DNA of 64,000 bases, taken from assembly GCA_913778505.1 (NCBI GenBank), contig CAJYWD010000007.1:62001-126000 (forward strand), given 5' to 3'. This stretch comes from an uncultured Chryseobacterium sp. Lineage in GTDB: Bacteria; Bacteroidota; Bacteroidia; Flavobacteriales; Weeksellaceae. Below the pieces are notes generated by a model that did no database searches, had not been told where the DNA came from, and was given only the letters and a program-made list of their open reading frames with translations. The position numbers were made by a program, and so were the translations under genes. Of the stretch, positions 9,547-19,302 are shown piece after piece (the stretch's first letter is position 1; every line of letters begins with the position of its first letter).

Positions 9547-10566
9547 CTAATTCCTTTTCAGCCTGTAAAATGTGAAAATTCCGGCAAAGGATGCCATAAG
9601 TATGGCGTTATATAATTTGGAAAAACCTGAAAATTGGGACAGGACAGTTTTTTTGTCAAGATTTTGATAAGCTTCTGACAGCCTGTTCTTTTGCTTGGAT
9701 AATTGATCGGCACTCATGGAACCGGAAAAGTGGTGGAAAATCTTTATCCCGTTTACAATATTTTTATATGCCGTGAGCTCAAAAATTGATTTTCTGTCCT
9801 CATAAATGCCTTTGTCTTTGAATAATTCTCTCAACAAAACGTCTGTTCTCACAATGTCGATCTTTTTGACAGAAGGCAACTTAGCAGAAGAGTCTGCATG
9901 AATGTAGTGCGTGTAGACCGCTTTGCAGCTACCGATAAAGCGAGCCTTCTCAAAGATTAACCTCTCTACGATTTCGTCCGCATTCAGCAATGGTTCTGTG
10001 TATCGGAATGAAAATGATTTGAAAATCTCTGCACGGTATAATCCTCTGATGTGTATATCATAGCGTCCTGCCGTTTTTTTGATGGCTTCCGCACCAGATA
10101 ATTTTCTGCGTACAAATTGGGACGGTGCATCAGTGTAAAGATCCAGATTAGAAATGTGTTTTATTTTGCCGTCGGTAAACACTGTTTTTACAATGGGAGT
10201 CACAATATCCAGTTCCGGATCCCTTTCAAACTCCAGGAAACACTTCTCAATGAGATCATAATCTATCAGATCATCATGATCAAACAAAAATATATATTTT
10301 CCTGATGCTTTTTCCTGTCCGTAAGCCTTGGAGTATTGTGCATATTTCTCATTCTCTTTGGTGAAAACTTTTATCCGGGAATCCGTCTTTTCAAAATATT
10401 GGAGTTCTTCCAGCGTGGTATCCGTAGAACCGTCATTGACACATATCAACTCTATATTTTCGTAGGTCTGATTCATTAGACATTGCAGAGATGTTTTCAC
10501 AAAATTCCCCAGTGATACCGAATTATAGTAGGTGGTAACTACCGATATGAGCGGACGCTTCTCCAT
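9547..10566 (-). CDS. Family 2 glycosyltransferase
   Basis: 339 residues. It has VVTTYYNS at residue 10, LICVNDGSTD near residue 40 and FLFDHDDLID near residue 95, the nucleotide-sugar and metal sites of GT2 enzymes. The C-terminus ends in an amphipathic, partly hydrophobic segment (LMASFAGIFTFYRL) that may touch the membrane. It is the last gene of the long operon, starting one base after the dehydrogenase stop. Confidence 0.88.
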   Translation of the reverse strand: MEKRPLISVVTTYYNSVSLGNFVKTSLQCLMNQTYENIELICVNDGSTDTTLEELQYFEKTDSRIKVFTKENEKYAQYSKAYGQEKASGKYIFLFDHDDLIDYDLIEKCFLEFERDPELDIVTPIVKTVFTDGKIKHISNLDLYTDAPSQFVRRKLSGAEAIKKTAGRYDIHIRGLYRAEIFKSFSFRYTEPLLNADEIVERLIFEKARFIGSCKAVYTHYIHADSSAKLPSVKKIDIVRTDVLLRELFKDKGIYEDRKSIFELTAYKNIVNGIKIFHHFSGSMSADQLSKQKNRLSEAYQNLDKKTVLSQFSGFSKLYNAILMASFAGIFTFYRLKRN

Positions 10567-10567
10567 A

Positions 10568-11854
10568 TTATAACCTTTTTATGAAGTTGTCACGGTCTAA
10601 AATCCCTTTCACATCATAAATAATCCCTTTCTCGGACAAAAGATTTTTGATATTCAGCGTTTCAAATTCTTTATGGGAAACAGCCAGTACCACGGCCTCA
10701 TATTTTTTGAACGGTAATTTGGTGGATGTTTCCAGCCCGTATTCATGCATTACTTCATCCGGGTTGGCCCAAGGATCGTAAATCGATACATTGATGCCAT
10801 AATCCTCAAGATTCTTAACAACGTCTACCACCTTGGTGTTTCGCACGTCAGGACAATTTTCCTTAAATGTAAATCCTAAAATCAAAACATCTGAACCATT
10901 AACTTTGATGTCTTTCCTGAGCATTTGTTTTACGGCTTCGCTGGCGACATATTGTCCCATAGAATCGTTCATTCTTCTGCCGGCCAAAATAATCTCAGGA
11001 TGATAACCGAATTCCTGCGCTTTCTGCGCCAGATAATATGGATCTACGCCGATACAATGGCCGCCCACCAAACCTGGTTTAAAAGGAAGAAAATTCCATT
11101 TCGTCCCTGCTGCTGTAAGAACGTCATGCGTGTCAATACCCATCAGGTTAAAGATTTTTGCTAATTCATTAACAAAAGCAATATTGATGTCCCGTTGTGA
11201 GTTCTCGATCACTTTTGCTGCTTCGGCTACCTTAATTGTCGGGGCAAGGTGTGTTCCGGCCTCGATAACAGATTTGTAAAGATCATCAACAATTTTTCCA
11301 ACTTCCGGAGTAGAACCTGCTGTCACCTTCAGGATTTTTTCCACCGTATGAAGTTTATCGCCCGGGTTGATACGTTCCGGAGAATAACCTGCAAAAAAGT
11401 CAATATTGAATTTTAAACCAGAATTTTTTTCCAGAACCGGAATACATTCTTCCTCGGTAACTCCGGGGTAAACAGTTGATTCATAAATAACAATATCGCC
11501 TTTCCTTAAAACGTTTGCAACGGTTTCGCTGGCTTTGTAAAGAGGTGTGAGGTCTGGCCTGTTGTTTTTGTCCACAGGTGTAGGAACAGTCACGATGTAA
11601 ATATCGGAATCCGCAATATCTGTAAGCTTACTGGAACAGAAAAGACCAGTACTGCCCACTTCCGGATTATGAGGCACCAAAGCAGATTTCAGAAGATCCT
11701 CTTCCACTTCCAGCGTGTCATCCTTGCCAGCATTCAGCTCTGCAATTCTCTTTTCGTTAATGTCGAAGCCGACCACCGGATATTTGGTAGAAAATAATCT
11801 TGCCAGCGGTAATCCAACGTATCCAAGACCGATGATTGTAATTTTATGATTCAT
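10568..11854 (-). CDS. UDP-N-acetylhexosamine 6-dehydrogenase (TviB/WbpA/WecC type)
   Basis: 428 residues. The N-terminal NAD-binding motif is [10 protein letters not shown]. The catalytic cysteine is Cys267 in [12 protein letters not shown], the form typical of dehydrogenases acting on UDP-HexNAc rather than UDP-glucose (compare GGYCLPKDT in the ugd product at 19303). It oxidises C6 twice to give a UDP-HexNAc uronic acid. The neighbouring 2-epimerase (13534) and 4-epimerase (11858) could supply UDP-ManNAc or UDP-GalNAc, so the product may be ManNAcA or GalNAcA. Three-base spacing to the epimerase gene. Confidence 0.9.
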   Translation of the reverse strand: MNHKITIIGLGYVGLPLARLFSTKYPVVGFDINEKRIAELNAGKDDTLEVEEDLLKSALVPHNPEVGSTGLFCSSKLTDIADSDIYIVTVPTPVDKNNRPDLTPLYKASETVANVLRKGDIVIYESTVYPGVTEEECIPVLEKNSGLKFNIDFFAGYSPERINPGDKLHTVEKILKVTAGSTPEVGKIVDDLYKSVIEAGTHLAPTIKVAEAAKVIENSQRDINIAFVNELAKIFNLMGIDTHDVLTAAGTKWNFLPFKPGLVGGHCIGVDPYYLAQKAQEFGYHPEIILAGRRMNDSMGQYVASEAVKQMLRKDIKVNGSDVLILGFTFKENCPDVRNTKVVDVVKNLEDYGINVSIYDPWANPDEVMHEYGLETSTKLPFKKYEAVVLAVSHKEFETLNIKNLLSEKGIIYDVKGILDRDNFIKRL

Positions 11855-11857
11855 AGC

Positions 11858-12853
11858 TTATTTCAGATTGTTCCAATACCATTTTACAGCTTCCTTCAGG
11901 CCGCTTTGCATGGAGAATTCAGGGTTATAATTAAGAAGATTCCTGGCCTTGTCAATGCTTGCTAATGAATGTGGCACGTCGCCTTTTCTGTAATCACCGT
12001 AGATAATTTCCACATCAGCGATTGCTGAGTCGAAATCCGAAAGATATTCTTTAAGATAATGAACCAGATCATTCAATGTCGTTCTTTCGCCAAATGCCGT
12101 ATTGTAAACTTGATTGAGAGATTCAACATTCTCTGAAGTCAATGCCAGAAGATTCATAAGAATTACATTGTCTATATATGTAAAATCTCTGGAATATTCC
12201 CCACCGCCATTGATGACAGGACTCTCGTGATTCATCAGTTGCATCACAAATTTTGGAATGACGGCAGCATAAGCACCGTTCGGATTCTGTTTGCGTCCAA
12301 AAACGTTGAAGTATCTTAATCCAATGGTGTCAAAATCGTAAGTTCTCTTGAATACATCCGCATACAATTCGTTCACATATTTCGTAATCGCATAGGGTGA
12401 GAGTGGTTTCCCGATTTTATCTTCCACTTTTGGCAGGCTTTCGGAGTCTCCGTATGTGGATGAACTTGCAGCATAGATGAATCTTCTAACATTGGCGTCT
12501 CTGGCTGCTACCAACATATTCAGAAATCCACCTACGTTTACATCATTACTGGTAATAGGATCATTAATAGATCTTGGAACTGATCCAAGTGCAGCTTCGT
12601 GCAACACAAAATCCTGGTTTTCACATGCTTTTCTACAGTCTTCAAGGTTGCGGATATCACCTTCGATAAGCTTGAAGTTGGGATGATCTATCACTGCGTT
12701 CAGGTTTTCCCTGAAGCCGGTGGAGAAATTATCAAGACAGGTAACAAGGGCGCCCAGTCCTGTAAGTTCCTCACAAAGGTTGGAGCCAATAAATCCGGCG
12801 CCGCCTGTGACAAGAATATTTTTATTATATAGTTTTTCTCTAAAATTGTTCAT
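11858..12853 (-). CDS. SDR-family UDP-N-acetylglucosamine 4-epimerase (TviC/WbpP type)
   Basis: 331 residues. The extended-SDR Rossmann motif GGAGFIGSN is at 17-25 and the catalytic pair is Tyr154/Lys158 (YAITK). The sequence CLDNFSTG after the second strand and the pairing with a TviB-type dehydrogenase match the TviC/WbpP group, which interconverts UDP-GlcNAc and UDP-GalNAc (or their uronic acids). A 4,6-dehydratase is not excluded, but the RmlB role is already filled elsewhere in the operon. Confidence 0.85.
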   Translation of the reverse strand: MNNFREKLYNKNILVTGGAGFIGSNLCEELTGLGALVTCLDNFSTGFRENLNAVIDHPNFKLIEGDIRNLEDCRKACENQDFVLHEAALGSVPRSINDPITSNDVNVGGFLNMLVAARDANVRRFIYAASSSTYGDSESLPKVEDKIGKPLSPYAITKYVNELYADVFKRTYDFDTIGLRYFNVFGRKQNPNGAYAAVIPKFVMQLMNHESPVINGGGEYSRDFTYIDNVILMNLLALTSENVESLNQVYNTAFGERTTLNDLVHYLKEYLSDFDSAIADVEIIYGDYRKGDVPHSLASIDKARNLLNYNPEFSMQSGLKEAVKWYWNNLK

Positions 12854-12856
12854 AGC

Positions 12857-13537
12857 TTATGAGTAATATTTCTCCAATATTCTGTGTAAGTAAGATTCTT
12901 TATCCGTCATTCCCTTAATCTTAAAATAACTTTCCACATCGGGAACGTTAATGTCATAACCAGATCCGCTTTTGATGAGGTTGAGATCTAATTTTTTGCT
13001 AAAATATTGTTCAATAATTTCTAGAATCTCAATGATGGCGTAATTCTGCGTGTATGCCACGTTGATAATTTGATTCACAATATTTCGGTCCAGAAGATCA
13101 AAAGTAATGTTTTTAATGTCCTCGGCATCAATGAGGTTGCGCGTAGCTTTGGTGTGTACGGTAATGCTCTCGTTGGCGTGCGCAGATCGGATCAGGTAAT
13201 TCATAAGAAGGTTGGGATTACCACCTTTTCCCACAGCATTGCTCACCCGCAAAATCAAATAACGGGAGCAGCGGTTTTTGATCAGCTGTTCCATTTTGAG
13301 CTTATGAAGCACATAGTCGCTACCGGTTTTTGAGGAGTCGTAAATACTACAGGTGGAGAAGTAAATAAAAATTTTCTCGCTATTTTCTGAAATCGTATCC
13401 AGAATAAGATTTTCCTCGCGCAGAAATTCACTCTCGCGGGTTTCCAATGAGTTTGACACACCTGATGCAAAAAACACGGTGTCATTTCTGTCACAGTCCG
13501 TAAATAGTGAAGCAATCAGTCCTTTACCTACAATCAT
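12857..13537 (-). CDS. Short atypical SDR (NAD-dependent epimerase/dehydratase-like)
   Basis: 226 residues, about 100 shorter than an ordinary extended SDR. The nucleotide-binding loop is reduced to VGKGLIASLF at the very N-terminus, and a Tyr75/Lys79 pair (YVLHK) keeps the YxxxK spacing. The later NLIDAEDI segment matches the substrate-domain strand of epimerases. It therefore looks like an intact but trimmed enzyme, not a fragment, since its ends overlap or abut the neighbours in the operon (4-base overlap with the 2-epimerase gene). Reaction unknown; possibly reduction or epimerisation of a UDP-HexNAc derivative. Confidence 0.65.
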   Translation of the reverse strand: MIVGKGLIASLFTDCDRNDTVFFASGVSNSLETRESEFLREENLILDTISENSEKIFIYFSTCSIYDSSKTGSDYVLHKLKMEQLIKNRCSRYLILRVSNAVGKGGNPNLLMNYLIRSAHANESITVHTKATRNLIDAEDIKNITFDLLDRNIVNQIINVAYTQNYAIIEILEIIEQYFSKKLDLNLIKSGSGYDINVPDVESYFKIKGMTDKESYLHRILEKYYS

Positions 13538-14613
13538 CTCAAAATGGTTTTAACGATTCTTTCCGAGGCTTTTCCGTCGCCAAATGGATTATTTTCAGTC
13601 TGAAAAACGTAGGCTTTAGGATCATTCCATATCTGGTTAAAAGTTGATTTGATGTGCTCAGGATCACTGCCTACCAGAATGCCACAGTTACAATATACCA
13701 CTTCGGGCCGCTCGGTTTCATTTCTGAGGATCAAAACGCGTTTTCTGAGACTTGGCGCTTCCTCCTGAATACCTCCGGAATCAGAAATGATGAGCCTGGC
13801 CGCAGCCATTTTTTTGATGGTTTCAACATATGCCAGCGGCTCGAGGAACAGAATGTTTTCAGGCTTCCCATCCGCAAAGACATCCGTAATTATTTTCCTT
13901 GTATTGGGATTGGGATGGAGCGCCCATTCAAAAATCACGTCAGGATATTGCCGCGCAAGATCTCCAATGGATTTTGCGATGTCCTGCAGAGGCTTTCCGA
14001 TATTTTCCCTCCGGTGAGCGGTGATGAAAACTTTGTCCTGATACTCAATCACAATGTTTTCCTTTTCCAGAATGTAATGGATCATATCAACGATCGTATT
14101 GCCTGTGAGTTCCACCCGAGAGACAGGAATGCCTTCCTCAACAAGGTTTTGTTGCGCAAGTTCTGTAGGAGCGAAATTAATATCTGAGCCTAATGATACC
14201 ACGCGTCTGTTGTATTCTTCCGGGAAGGGAAGCTGTATATCGGATGTCCTTAATCCGGCCTCGATATGGTAAAATGTTTTGCGCTCCATAAAGGCTACAA
14301 TGGAAGATGCCAAAACGGTAAATGTATCACCCTGAGCTACAATTTTACTGACATTTTCTTTGTAAATCAGGTCAGACAGGCTATTAATTAGTTTCGCCAG
14401 AAGGTTGGAATTTGTGTAGTCCAGCGATTGGGACGTGAGGCGGGCATCGGGAACAATGCCAAAGCTCAATTCCATCTTGGTCAGGAGGTCGTCATGCTGC
14501 CCTGTATTGACCAAAAGAATCTCCTGGTTCTCTTTCCGGAATTGGTGTATCACCGGAAAAATCTTTAAAAATTCAGGTCTTGTGCCATAAACAAGGGCTA
14601 TTTTTGATGTCAT
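13534..14613 (-). CDS. wecB: UDP-N-acetylglucosamine 2-epimerase (non-hydrolysing)
   Basis: 359 residues. It opens with IALVYGTRPEFLKIFPV, carries LVNTGQHDD, TGNTIVDMIHY and ITAHRRENIG, and ends with the DSGGIQEEAPSL nucleotide site, all conserved in the WecB/MnaA family (UDP-GlcNAc to UDP-ManNAc). The ATG at 14613 is preferred to a TTG one codon upstream because a -7 element lies just before it. UDP-ManNAc would be the substrate of the TviB/WecC-type dehydrogenase three genes on. Confidence 0.9.
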   Translation of the reverse strand: MTSKIALVYGTRPEFLKIFPVIHQFRKENQEILLVNTGQHDDLLTKMELSFGIVPDARLTSQSLDYTNSNLLAKLINSLSDLIYKENVSKIVAQGDTFTVLASSIVAFMERKTFYHIEAGLRTSDIQLPFPEEYNRRVVSLGSDINFAPTELAQQNLVEEGIPVSRVELTGNTIVDMIHYILEKENIVIEYQDKVFITAHRRENIGKPLQDIAKSIGDLARQYPDVIFEWALHPNPNTRKIITDVFADGKPENILFLEPLAYVETIKKMAAARLIISDSGGIQEEAPSLRKRVLILRNETERPEVVYCNCGILVGSDPEHIKSTFNQIWNDPKAYVFQTENNPFGDGKASERIVKTILR

Positions 14614-14627
14614 CAAATTGTTTTATG

Positions 14628-14635
14628 CAAAAGTA
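14628..14635 (-). promoter_or_regulatory. Internal promoter -7 element before wecB
   Basis: TACTTTTG on the minus strand lies just before the end of the GT32 gene and about 15 bases from the wecB start. A TTG 16 bases upstream could be its -33 box. It would allow the last five genes of the operon to be transcribed separately. Confidence 0.45.
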
Positions 14636-14639
14636 GTGA

Positions 14640-15425
14640 TTATTGGGATTTCAATCGCCTCCAAATATGCTTTAAGAGCATTTTTAGGGGAAACTGGTTT
14701 AGGATGTCGTCTGCAGAGATGATCTTCATGTTATTGACGGCGTTATGAATCTCCATTTTTCCGTTTTTAATGCCGGCCACGTTCTTAAGATAGTGGTAAG
14801 CATGCACATAATCTTTAAAAGGATTTGGCGTATCACGTTCATGCCACGTTCCCACGAAATGATGGGCAGCGTAATTTTTCGGCAGATCCAGACAAAAGTA
14901 GGTTGAAGGGTATATCACGATGCCATCCTCAAGCTCTTGAAATTCATCGCGTTGTGGATCGGCCTTGTAATGGTTAATAAGAAGATCGGAGACGAAAACG
15001 GTGTTTGTGGTAAGATCGAAATCGGTCTTTTGATTATAAAAATCTAAAACTTTTTTTGGCCAGGGATGTCCTGCTTCCGCAGCCCAAAGCGCCGTAAAAG
15101 GGGAGCCTTTGATTTCAAATCCTGAAAATGCGCGGTGAATCAGAAACTCGTCCAGCGAAAACTTGACTTCTACATCAATGTCCATATAAATGCCACCTTG
15201 CTCAAACAGTGCCAGCGCCCGCGCATAATCCGAAACGAAAGCCCATTTTTTTCGCACTGCGGCCAGCCTTACGTACTCGCAGCACTGGATATTAAAGTTA
15301 GACTCGTTCCATTCAATAATCTCATAATCCGGTAAGTTTTTTTTCCAACTATCCAGGCAGATGTAAAATGATTCCGGCTTTGGATTGCCTCCGAACCAGC
15401 AGTAATGTATTTTTTTGGGGATCAT
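14640..15425 (-). CDS. GT32-family glycosyltransferase (DXD sugar-binding type)
   Basis: 261 residues. The start MIPKKIHYCWFGG, the segment FVSDYARALALFEQGGIYMDIDVEV with its DxD metal site, and the later W-H-E loop are characteristic of Gly_transf_sug (GT32, Och1-like) enzymes common in capsule and lipooligosaccharide loci. These transfer a hexose from a nucleotide sugar with retention. The sugar is unknown. It lies 52 bases after the flippase gene and 26 before wecB. Confidence 0.85.
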   Translation of the reverse strand: MIPKKIHYCWFGGNPKPESFYICLDSWKKNLPDYEIIEWNESNFNIQCCEYVRLAAVRKKWAFVSDYARALALFEQGGIYMDIDVEVKFSLDEFLIHRAFSGFEIKGSPFTALWAAEAGHPWPKKVLDFYNQKTDFDLTTNTVFVSDLLINHYKADPQRDEFQELEDGIVIYPSTYFCLDLPKNYAAHHFVGTWHERDTPNPFKDYVHAYHYLKNVAGIKNGKMEIHNAVNNMKIISADDILNQFPLKMLLKHIWRRLKSQ

Positions 15426-15477
15426 TGATTTTTAGTTTCTATTCTTTTCACAATGTCGAATATTTATAAAATCCTGA

Positions 15478-17295
15478 CTATCCTAAATCCGCATTGTGTA
15501 GCCGTGAATCACTATTGTGATCAGTCATATTTTGAAGTTTAACCATGCTACGAAACTTCTCCGATTTATCATATAGTTCCTGGTAGGAACCGGATGCCGC
15601 AATCTTTCCGTTTTCCATCAGGTAAATCATATCAACATTCTTAATGGTAGATAACCGATGCGCAATAATCACCATCGTAAATTTACCATGGAAAAAATCA
15701 ATCTGATCCTTAATGAATTTCTCGGTTTCAGAGTCCAGGGCAGATGTAGCTTCATCCAGAATCATCAGGTCAATATCTTTGTAAAGCTCTCTGGCAATAG
15801 AAATTCTCTGCTTTTGCCCGCCGGAAATGAGTATTCCGTTATTACCCAGCTGCACATCTTCCCGCTCCGGATACCGGCTGAGAAAGCTTCCCAGTGAAGC
15901 CATTTCTACAGCTTTTCCGAATTTTGCCAGACTGTTTTCATTTTTTTCTTCAAAAAATGTTATATTATTAAATAAAGTATCATCAAAAATAACAGGCTCC
16001 TGTGTTACATACCCCACTTTTTGCCTGTAACGGCCTACATTGATTTCTCTGATATCTGTTCCGTTAATAAACATTTTGCCCTCCTTTGGCCGGATAAGAC
16101 CGCAAATAACATTGGCTAAGGTGGTTTTACCTGCTCCACTCTCACCAATCAATGCGATGGATGAACGGTTTTGTACGGTCAGACTGATGTGATCCAAGAC
16201 TTGATGCGAGCCATAGCTAAGGCTTAAATCTTTAACAGAAATGTCTCCAAAGACAGGTGTGACACCCTTATCAATTACTTCGCTGTTTTCATGAAATGAT
16301 TCCAGCATCTGGTCTACAGAATCACGAGCAGGTATATTGGTAAGAAACTTATTCCAGAAACTCTGGAAATTGGCCAGATGACCCAATGAACGGTAGAAAA
16401 GAAGCAGCGCGGCCATCATTGAGCTCATATCGCCATTAAGAACCTTAAGCTGAAAGATAAGCACCATAGAAATGATGATAATAATGATAGGCTCGCGCAT
16501 ATTATCGGAAACAGCCGATATTTTACCGATTTTGTACTGGACATTCTCACTGTCTGTGATTTCCTTTTTCAGCTTTTCATTGTACGCTTCATAATAATTG
16601 GTAGCTTTCAGGTATTTGAAGTTATAAAGACTTTGCAAAAGATAAGCCTGAAAGTTCCTTCCAATTCCTGAGATTTTCTGCGCATTATTAATAGTGAGCG
16701 TATTAAGGTACTTGTATAGAAAATTGGAAATCAATCCTCCGATGGCGACCAGCACAGCAAACTGCCAGTTGGATACAATAGCCATCAACAGATAAATAAC
16801 CAGCATTGCAATATTTTGAACAGCAGACATGTATAAGGACGATGCCTGTATCAGCCTATTAGCCTCGGCGGTCATGTTATTTTGCACAATTCCTGAATCC
16901 AGTGCTGTAAATCCTTCGTAGGATATGATCCGCAATCCTTTGATCAAAGAAAAACGGATGTTACGTGCTGTAATTTGTGCGGTTTTGGTCGCATAAATGG
17001 AGCGGAGGTATGATAAAGCCCCTTTGAATACGAATACCAAAATCATTAATAACAATATCGTGTAGATATTCAGCGGAATATTGAGATCTGTAAAGGCATC
17101 CGTAATATAATGCATTTTTCCGCTGGACTCTTCGCCGGAATCTGTGCTGGTGGCGATGTAGATCAGCGGTATAAAAAGTGTAAGACCAATACCGTCCATC
17201 AGACCCACGAAGAAATTGAGGAAGATATACGTGTAAAGTTTCCCCGAGGCGAGTTCGTTAAAGTAAAAAAAATATCTCTTCTTATTTTTCTTCAT
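15478..17295 (-). CDS. ABC exporter / glycan flippase (PglK/MsbA type)
   Basis: 605 residues: six transmembrane helices in the first about 330, then an ABC ATPase with Walker A GESGAGKTT, signature ISGGQKQR and Walker B LMILDEATSALD. The fused half-transporter form is that of MsbA and PglK, which flip lipids or undecaprenyl-linked oligosaccharides. Its place between rmlA and glycosyltransferase genes suggests it flips the glycan made here; no Wzx, Wzy or Wzm is present in the window. The ATG at 17295 is chosen over a TTG one codon upstream. Confidence 0.85.
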   Translation of the reverse strand: MKKNKKRYFFYFNELASGKLYTYIFLNFFVGLMDGIGLTLFIPLIYIATSTDSGEESSGKMHYITDAFTDLNIPLNIYTILLLMILVFVFKGALSYLRSIYATKTAQITARNIRFSLIKGLRIISYEGFTALDSGIVQNNMTAEANRLIQASSLYMSAVQNIAMLVIYLLMAIVSNWQFAVLVAIGGLISNFLYKYLNTLTINNAQKISGIGRNFQAYLLQSLYNFKYLKATNYYEAYNEKLKKEITDSENVQYKIGKISAVSDNMREPIIIIIISMVLIFQLKVLNGDMSSMMAALLLFYRSLGHLANFQSFWNKFLTNIPARDSVDQMLESFHENSEVIDKGVTPVFGDISVKDLSLSYGSHQVLDHISLTVQNRSSIALIGESGAGKTTLANVICGLIRPKEGKMFINGTDIREINVGRYRQKVGYVTQEPVIFDDTLFNNITFFEEKNENSLAKFGKAVEMASLGSFLSRYPEREDVQLGNNGILISGGQKQRISIARELYKDIDLMILDEATSALDSETEKFIKDQIDFFHGKFTMVIIAHRLSTIKNVDMIYLMENGKIAASGSYQELYDKSEKFRSMVKLQNMTDHNSDSRLHNADLG

Positions 17296-17313
17296 CAATT
17301 GTGTGTCCTGATT

Positions 17314-18174
17314 CTATTTTACAAGCTTCTTCAGATACTCGCCGTATCCGCTCTTGCCATATTTGCTGGCTGTTTCCAGCAGTTTTTCTTCCGTAATAAA
17401 CCTGTTTCTGAATGCGATTTCCTCGATACATCCTATTTTGAAACCTTGTCTTTTTTCGATTACACTTACAAATTCTGACGCATCCTGAAGAGAGTCAAAA
17501 GTTCCAGTGTCCAGCCATGCCGTTCCTCTGTCCAGAACACCGACTTCAAGTTTACCCTGGCTCAGGTAAACATTATTGACATCAGTAATTTCCAGTTCGC
17601 CTCTTGAAGATGGTTTAATATTTTTGGCAATTTCCACGACATTATTATCATAGAAATAAAGGCCCGGAACTGCGTAATTAGATTTTGGGTTCAGTGGCTT
17701 CTCTTCTATAGAAAGTGCTTTGAAATCTTCATCAAATTCTACAACACCGTAGCGCTCAGGATCAGAAACATGGTAGGCAAAAACAACACCGCCATCGGGA
17801 TTGGTCTTGTTTTTCAGCAAGGTTCCCATTTCGGAGCCATAGAAAATATTATCGCCTAAAACCAGGGCTGCAGCATCATTCCCGATGAACTCGTCACCTA
17901 AAATAAAGGCCTGAGCGAGACCATCCGGGCTGGGCTGAACTTTGTACTGAATGTTACAGCCAATCTGAGAACCATCGCCCAAAAGCTTGATGAAACCTTC
18001 CTGATCGTGTGGTGTGGTGATGATTAAAATGTCCTTAATGCCAGCTAACAGTAGCGTTGACAATGGATAGTAAATCATCGGCTTGTCATAAACAGGCATT
18101 AACTGCTTGCTTACTGCAATAGTTAAGGGATAAAGTCTTGTGCCGGATCCGCCAGCCAGAATAATTCCTTTCAT
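17314..18174 (-). CDS. rmlA: Glucose-1-phosphate thymidylyltransferase
   Basis: 286 residues, the usual length. The nucleotidyltransferase loop is GGSGTRLYP at the N-terminus, followed by [16 protein letters not shown]. It makes dTDP-glucose from dTTP and glucose-1-phosphate, the first step towards dTDP-6-deoxy sugars. It is 24 bases after rmlB in the same operon. Confidence 0.95.
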   Translation of the reverse strand: MKGIILAGGSGTRLYPLTIAVSKQLMPVYDKPMIYYPLSTLLLAGIKDILIITTPHDQEGFIKLLGDGSQIGCNIQYKVQPSPDGLAQAFILGDEFIGNDAAALVLGDNIFYGSEMGTLLKNKTNPDGGVVFAYHVSDPERYGVVEFDEDFKALSIEEKPLNPKSNYAVPGLYFYDNNVVEIAKNIKPSSRGELEITDVNNVYLSQGKLEVGVLDRGTAWLDTGTFDSLQDASEFVSVIEKRQGFKIGCIEEIAFRNRFITEEKLLETASKYGKSGYGEYLKKLVK

Positions 18175-18198
18175 AAGTGTTGTATGGTTATTTGTTTT

Positions 18199-19278
18199 TT
18201 ATGAGTATTGACTTTCGTAATATTTCTGATAATCTCCGGATGTCACATGCTCCAGCCACTCTTTGTTTTCAAGATACCAGTCTATTGTTTTTCCAAGACC
18301 TTCTTCGAAAGTTACTGATGGTTTCCAGCCCAAATCTTTATTCAGTTTTGTGGCATCAATGGCGTAACGTTTGTCATGTCCAGGCCTGTCCTTCACATAC
18401 GTAATAAGCTTTTCTGAGTGGCCTTCCGGTTTGCCCAGCTTGGCGTCCAGCTGTTTGATTAATTCCTTAACCAAATCAATATTCTGCCATTCATTGAAAC
18501 CGCCGATGTTGTAGGTTTCTCCGGTTTTAGCTTCGTTAAAAATCTGATGAATCGCTGTGGCGTGATCAATTACGTATAACCAATCTCTGGTATACTTTCC
18601 GTCACCATATATTGGTAATGGTTTTTCGTTAAGAATATTGGAAATGCAAAGTGGAATCAATTTTTCAGGGAAATGGTTAGGGCCGTAATTGTTGGAACAA
18701 TTTGACACGATGAATGGCATTCCATAAGTGTTTCCGTACGCTCTCACCAAGTGGTCGGATGCTGCTTTGGATGCGGAATATGGCGATTGTGGGTCGTAAG
18801 GCGTGGTTTCCAGAAAGAAGCCGGTTTCGCCAAGACTTCCATAAACTTCATCTGTAGAAACGTGATAAAAAAGATTGGTTCTTTTTTCGTTTGGAAATCT
18901 TCCATGTGTATGATCCGGGTTCAGAGTCCAGAATTCGATACAGAGATTCAGAAGGTTGGCCGTTCCGTTGACATTTGTGTTGATGAATGCATTCGGATCC
19001 GTGATACTTCGGTCTACATGACTTTCTGCTGCCAGATGGACTACAGCATCCGGATTGTATTTTTCAAAAACTTTTCTGAGTTCTTCCGGTTTCGTGATAT
19101 CTGCCTTTTCGAAAACGTAATTAGGTTCATTTTCAATGTCTTTCAGATTTTCAAGATTTCCAGCATACGTTAATGCATCCAGGTTGATGATCTTGGAATC
19201 CGGATTGTTTTTTACAAACTCTCTCACTACGTGAGATCCAATGAAACCGGCACCTCCGGTAATTATAATGTTTTTCAT
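18199..19278 (-). CDS. rmlB: dTDP-glucose 4,6-dehydratase
   Basis: 359 residues. Rossmann motif GGAGFIGSH at residue 8, HLAAESHVDRSI, STDEVYG and the catalytic YSASK are all as in RmlB. The product is dTDP-4-keto-6-deoxyglucose. No rmlC or rmlD is in the window, so the ketosugar is probably taken by the aminotransferase at 6825 rather than turned into rhamnose here. Confidence 0.95.
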   Translation of the reverse strand: MKNIIITGGAGFIGSHVVREFVKNNPDSKIINLDALTYAGNLENLKDIENEPNYVFEKADITKPEELRKVFEKYNPDAVVHLAAESHVDRSITDPNAFINTNVNGTANLLNLCIEFWTLNPDHTHGRFPNEKRTNLFYHVSTDEVYGSLGETGFFLETTPYDPQSPYSASKAASDHLVRAYGNTYGMPFIVSNCSNNYGPNHFPEKLIPLCISNILNEKPLPIYGDGKYTRDWLYVIDHATAIHQIFNEAKTGETYNIGGFNEWQNIDLVKELIKQLDAKLGKPEGHSEKLITYVKDRPGHDKRYAIDATKLNKDLGWKPSVTFEEGLGKTIDWYLENKEWLEHVTSGDYQKYYESQYS

Positions 19279-19302
19279 AATTTTAGTTATAAAATATTCA
19301 GA

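Noticed and set aside
13654-14187. 177-codon plus-strand frame
   Set aside because: Antisense shadow of wecB, whose motifs are intact on the other strand.
17314-19278. dTDP-rhamnose operon
   Set aside because: Only rmlA and rmlB are present; rmlC and rmlD are missing from the window, and an aminotransferase is available for the intermediate.
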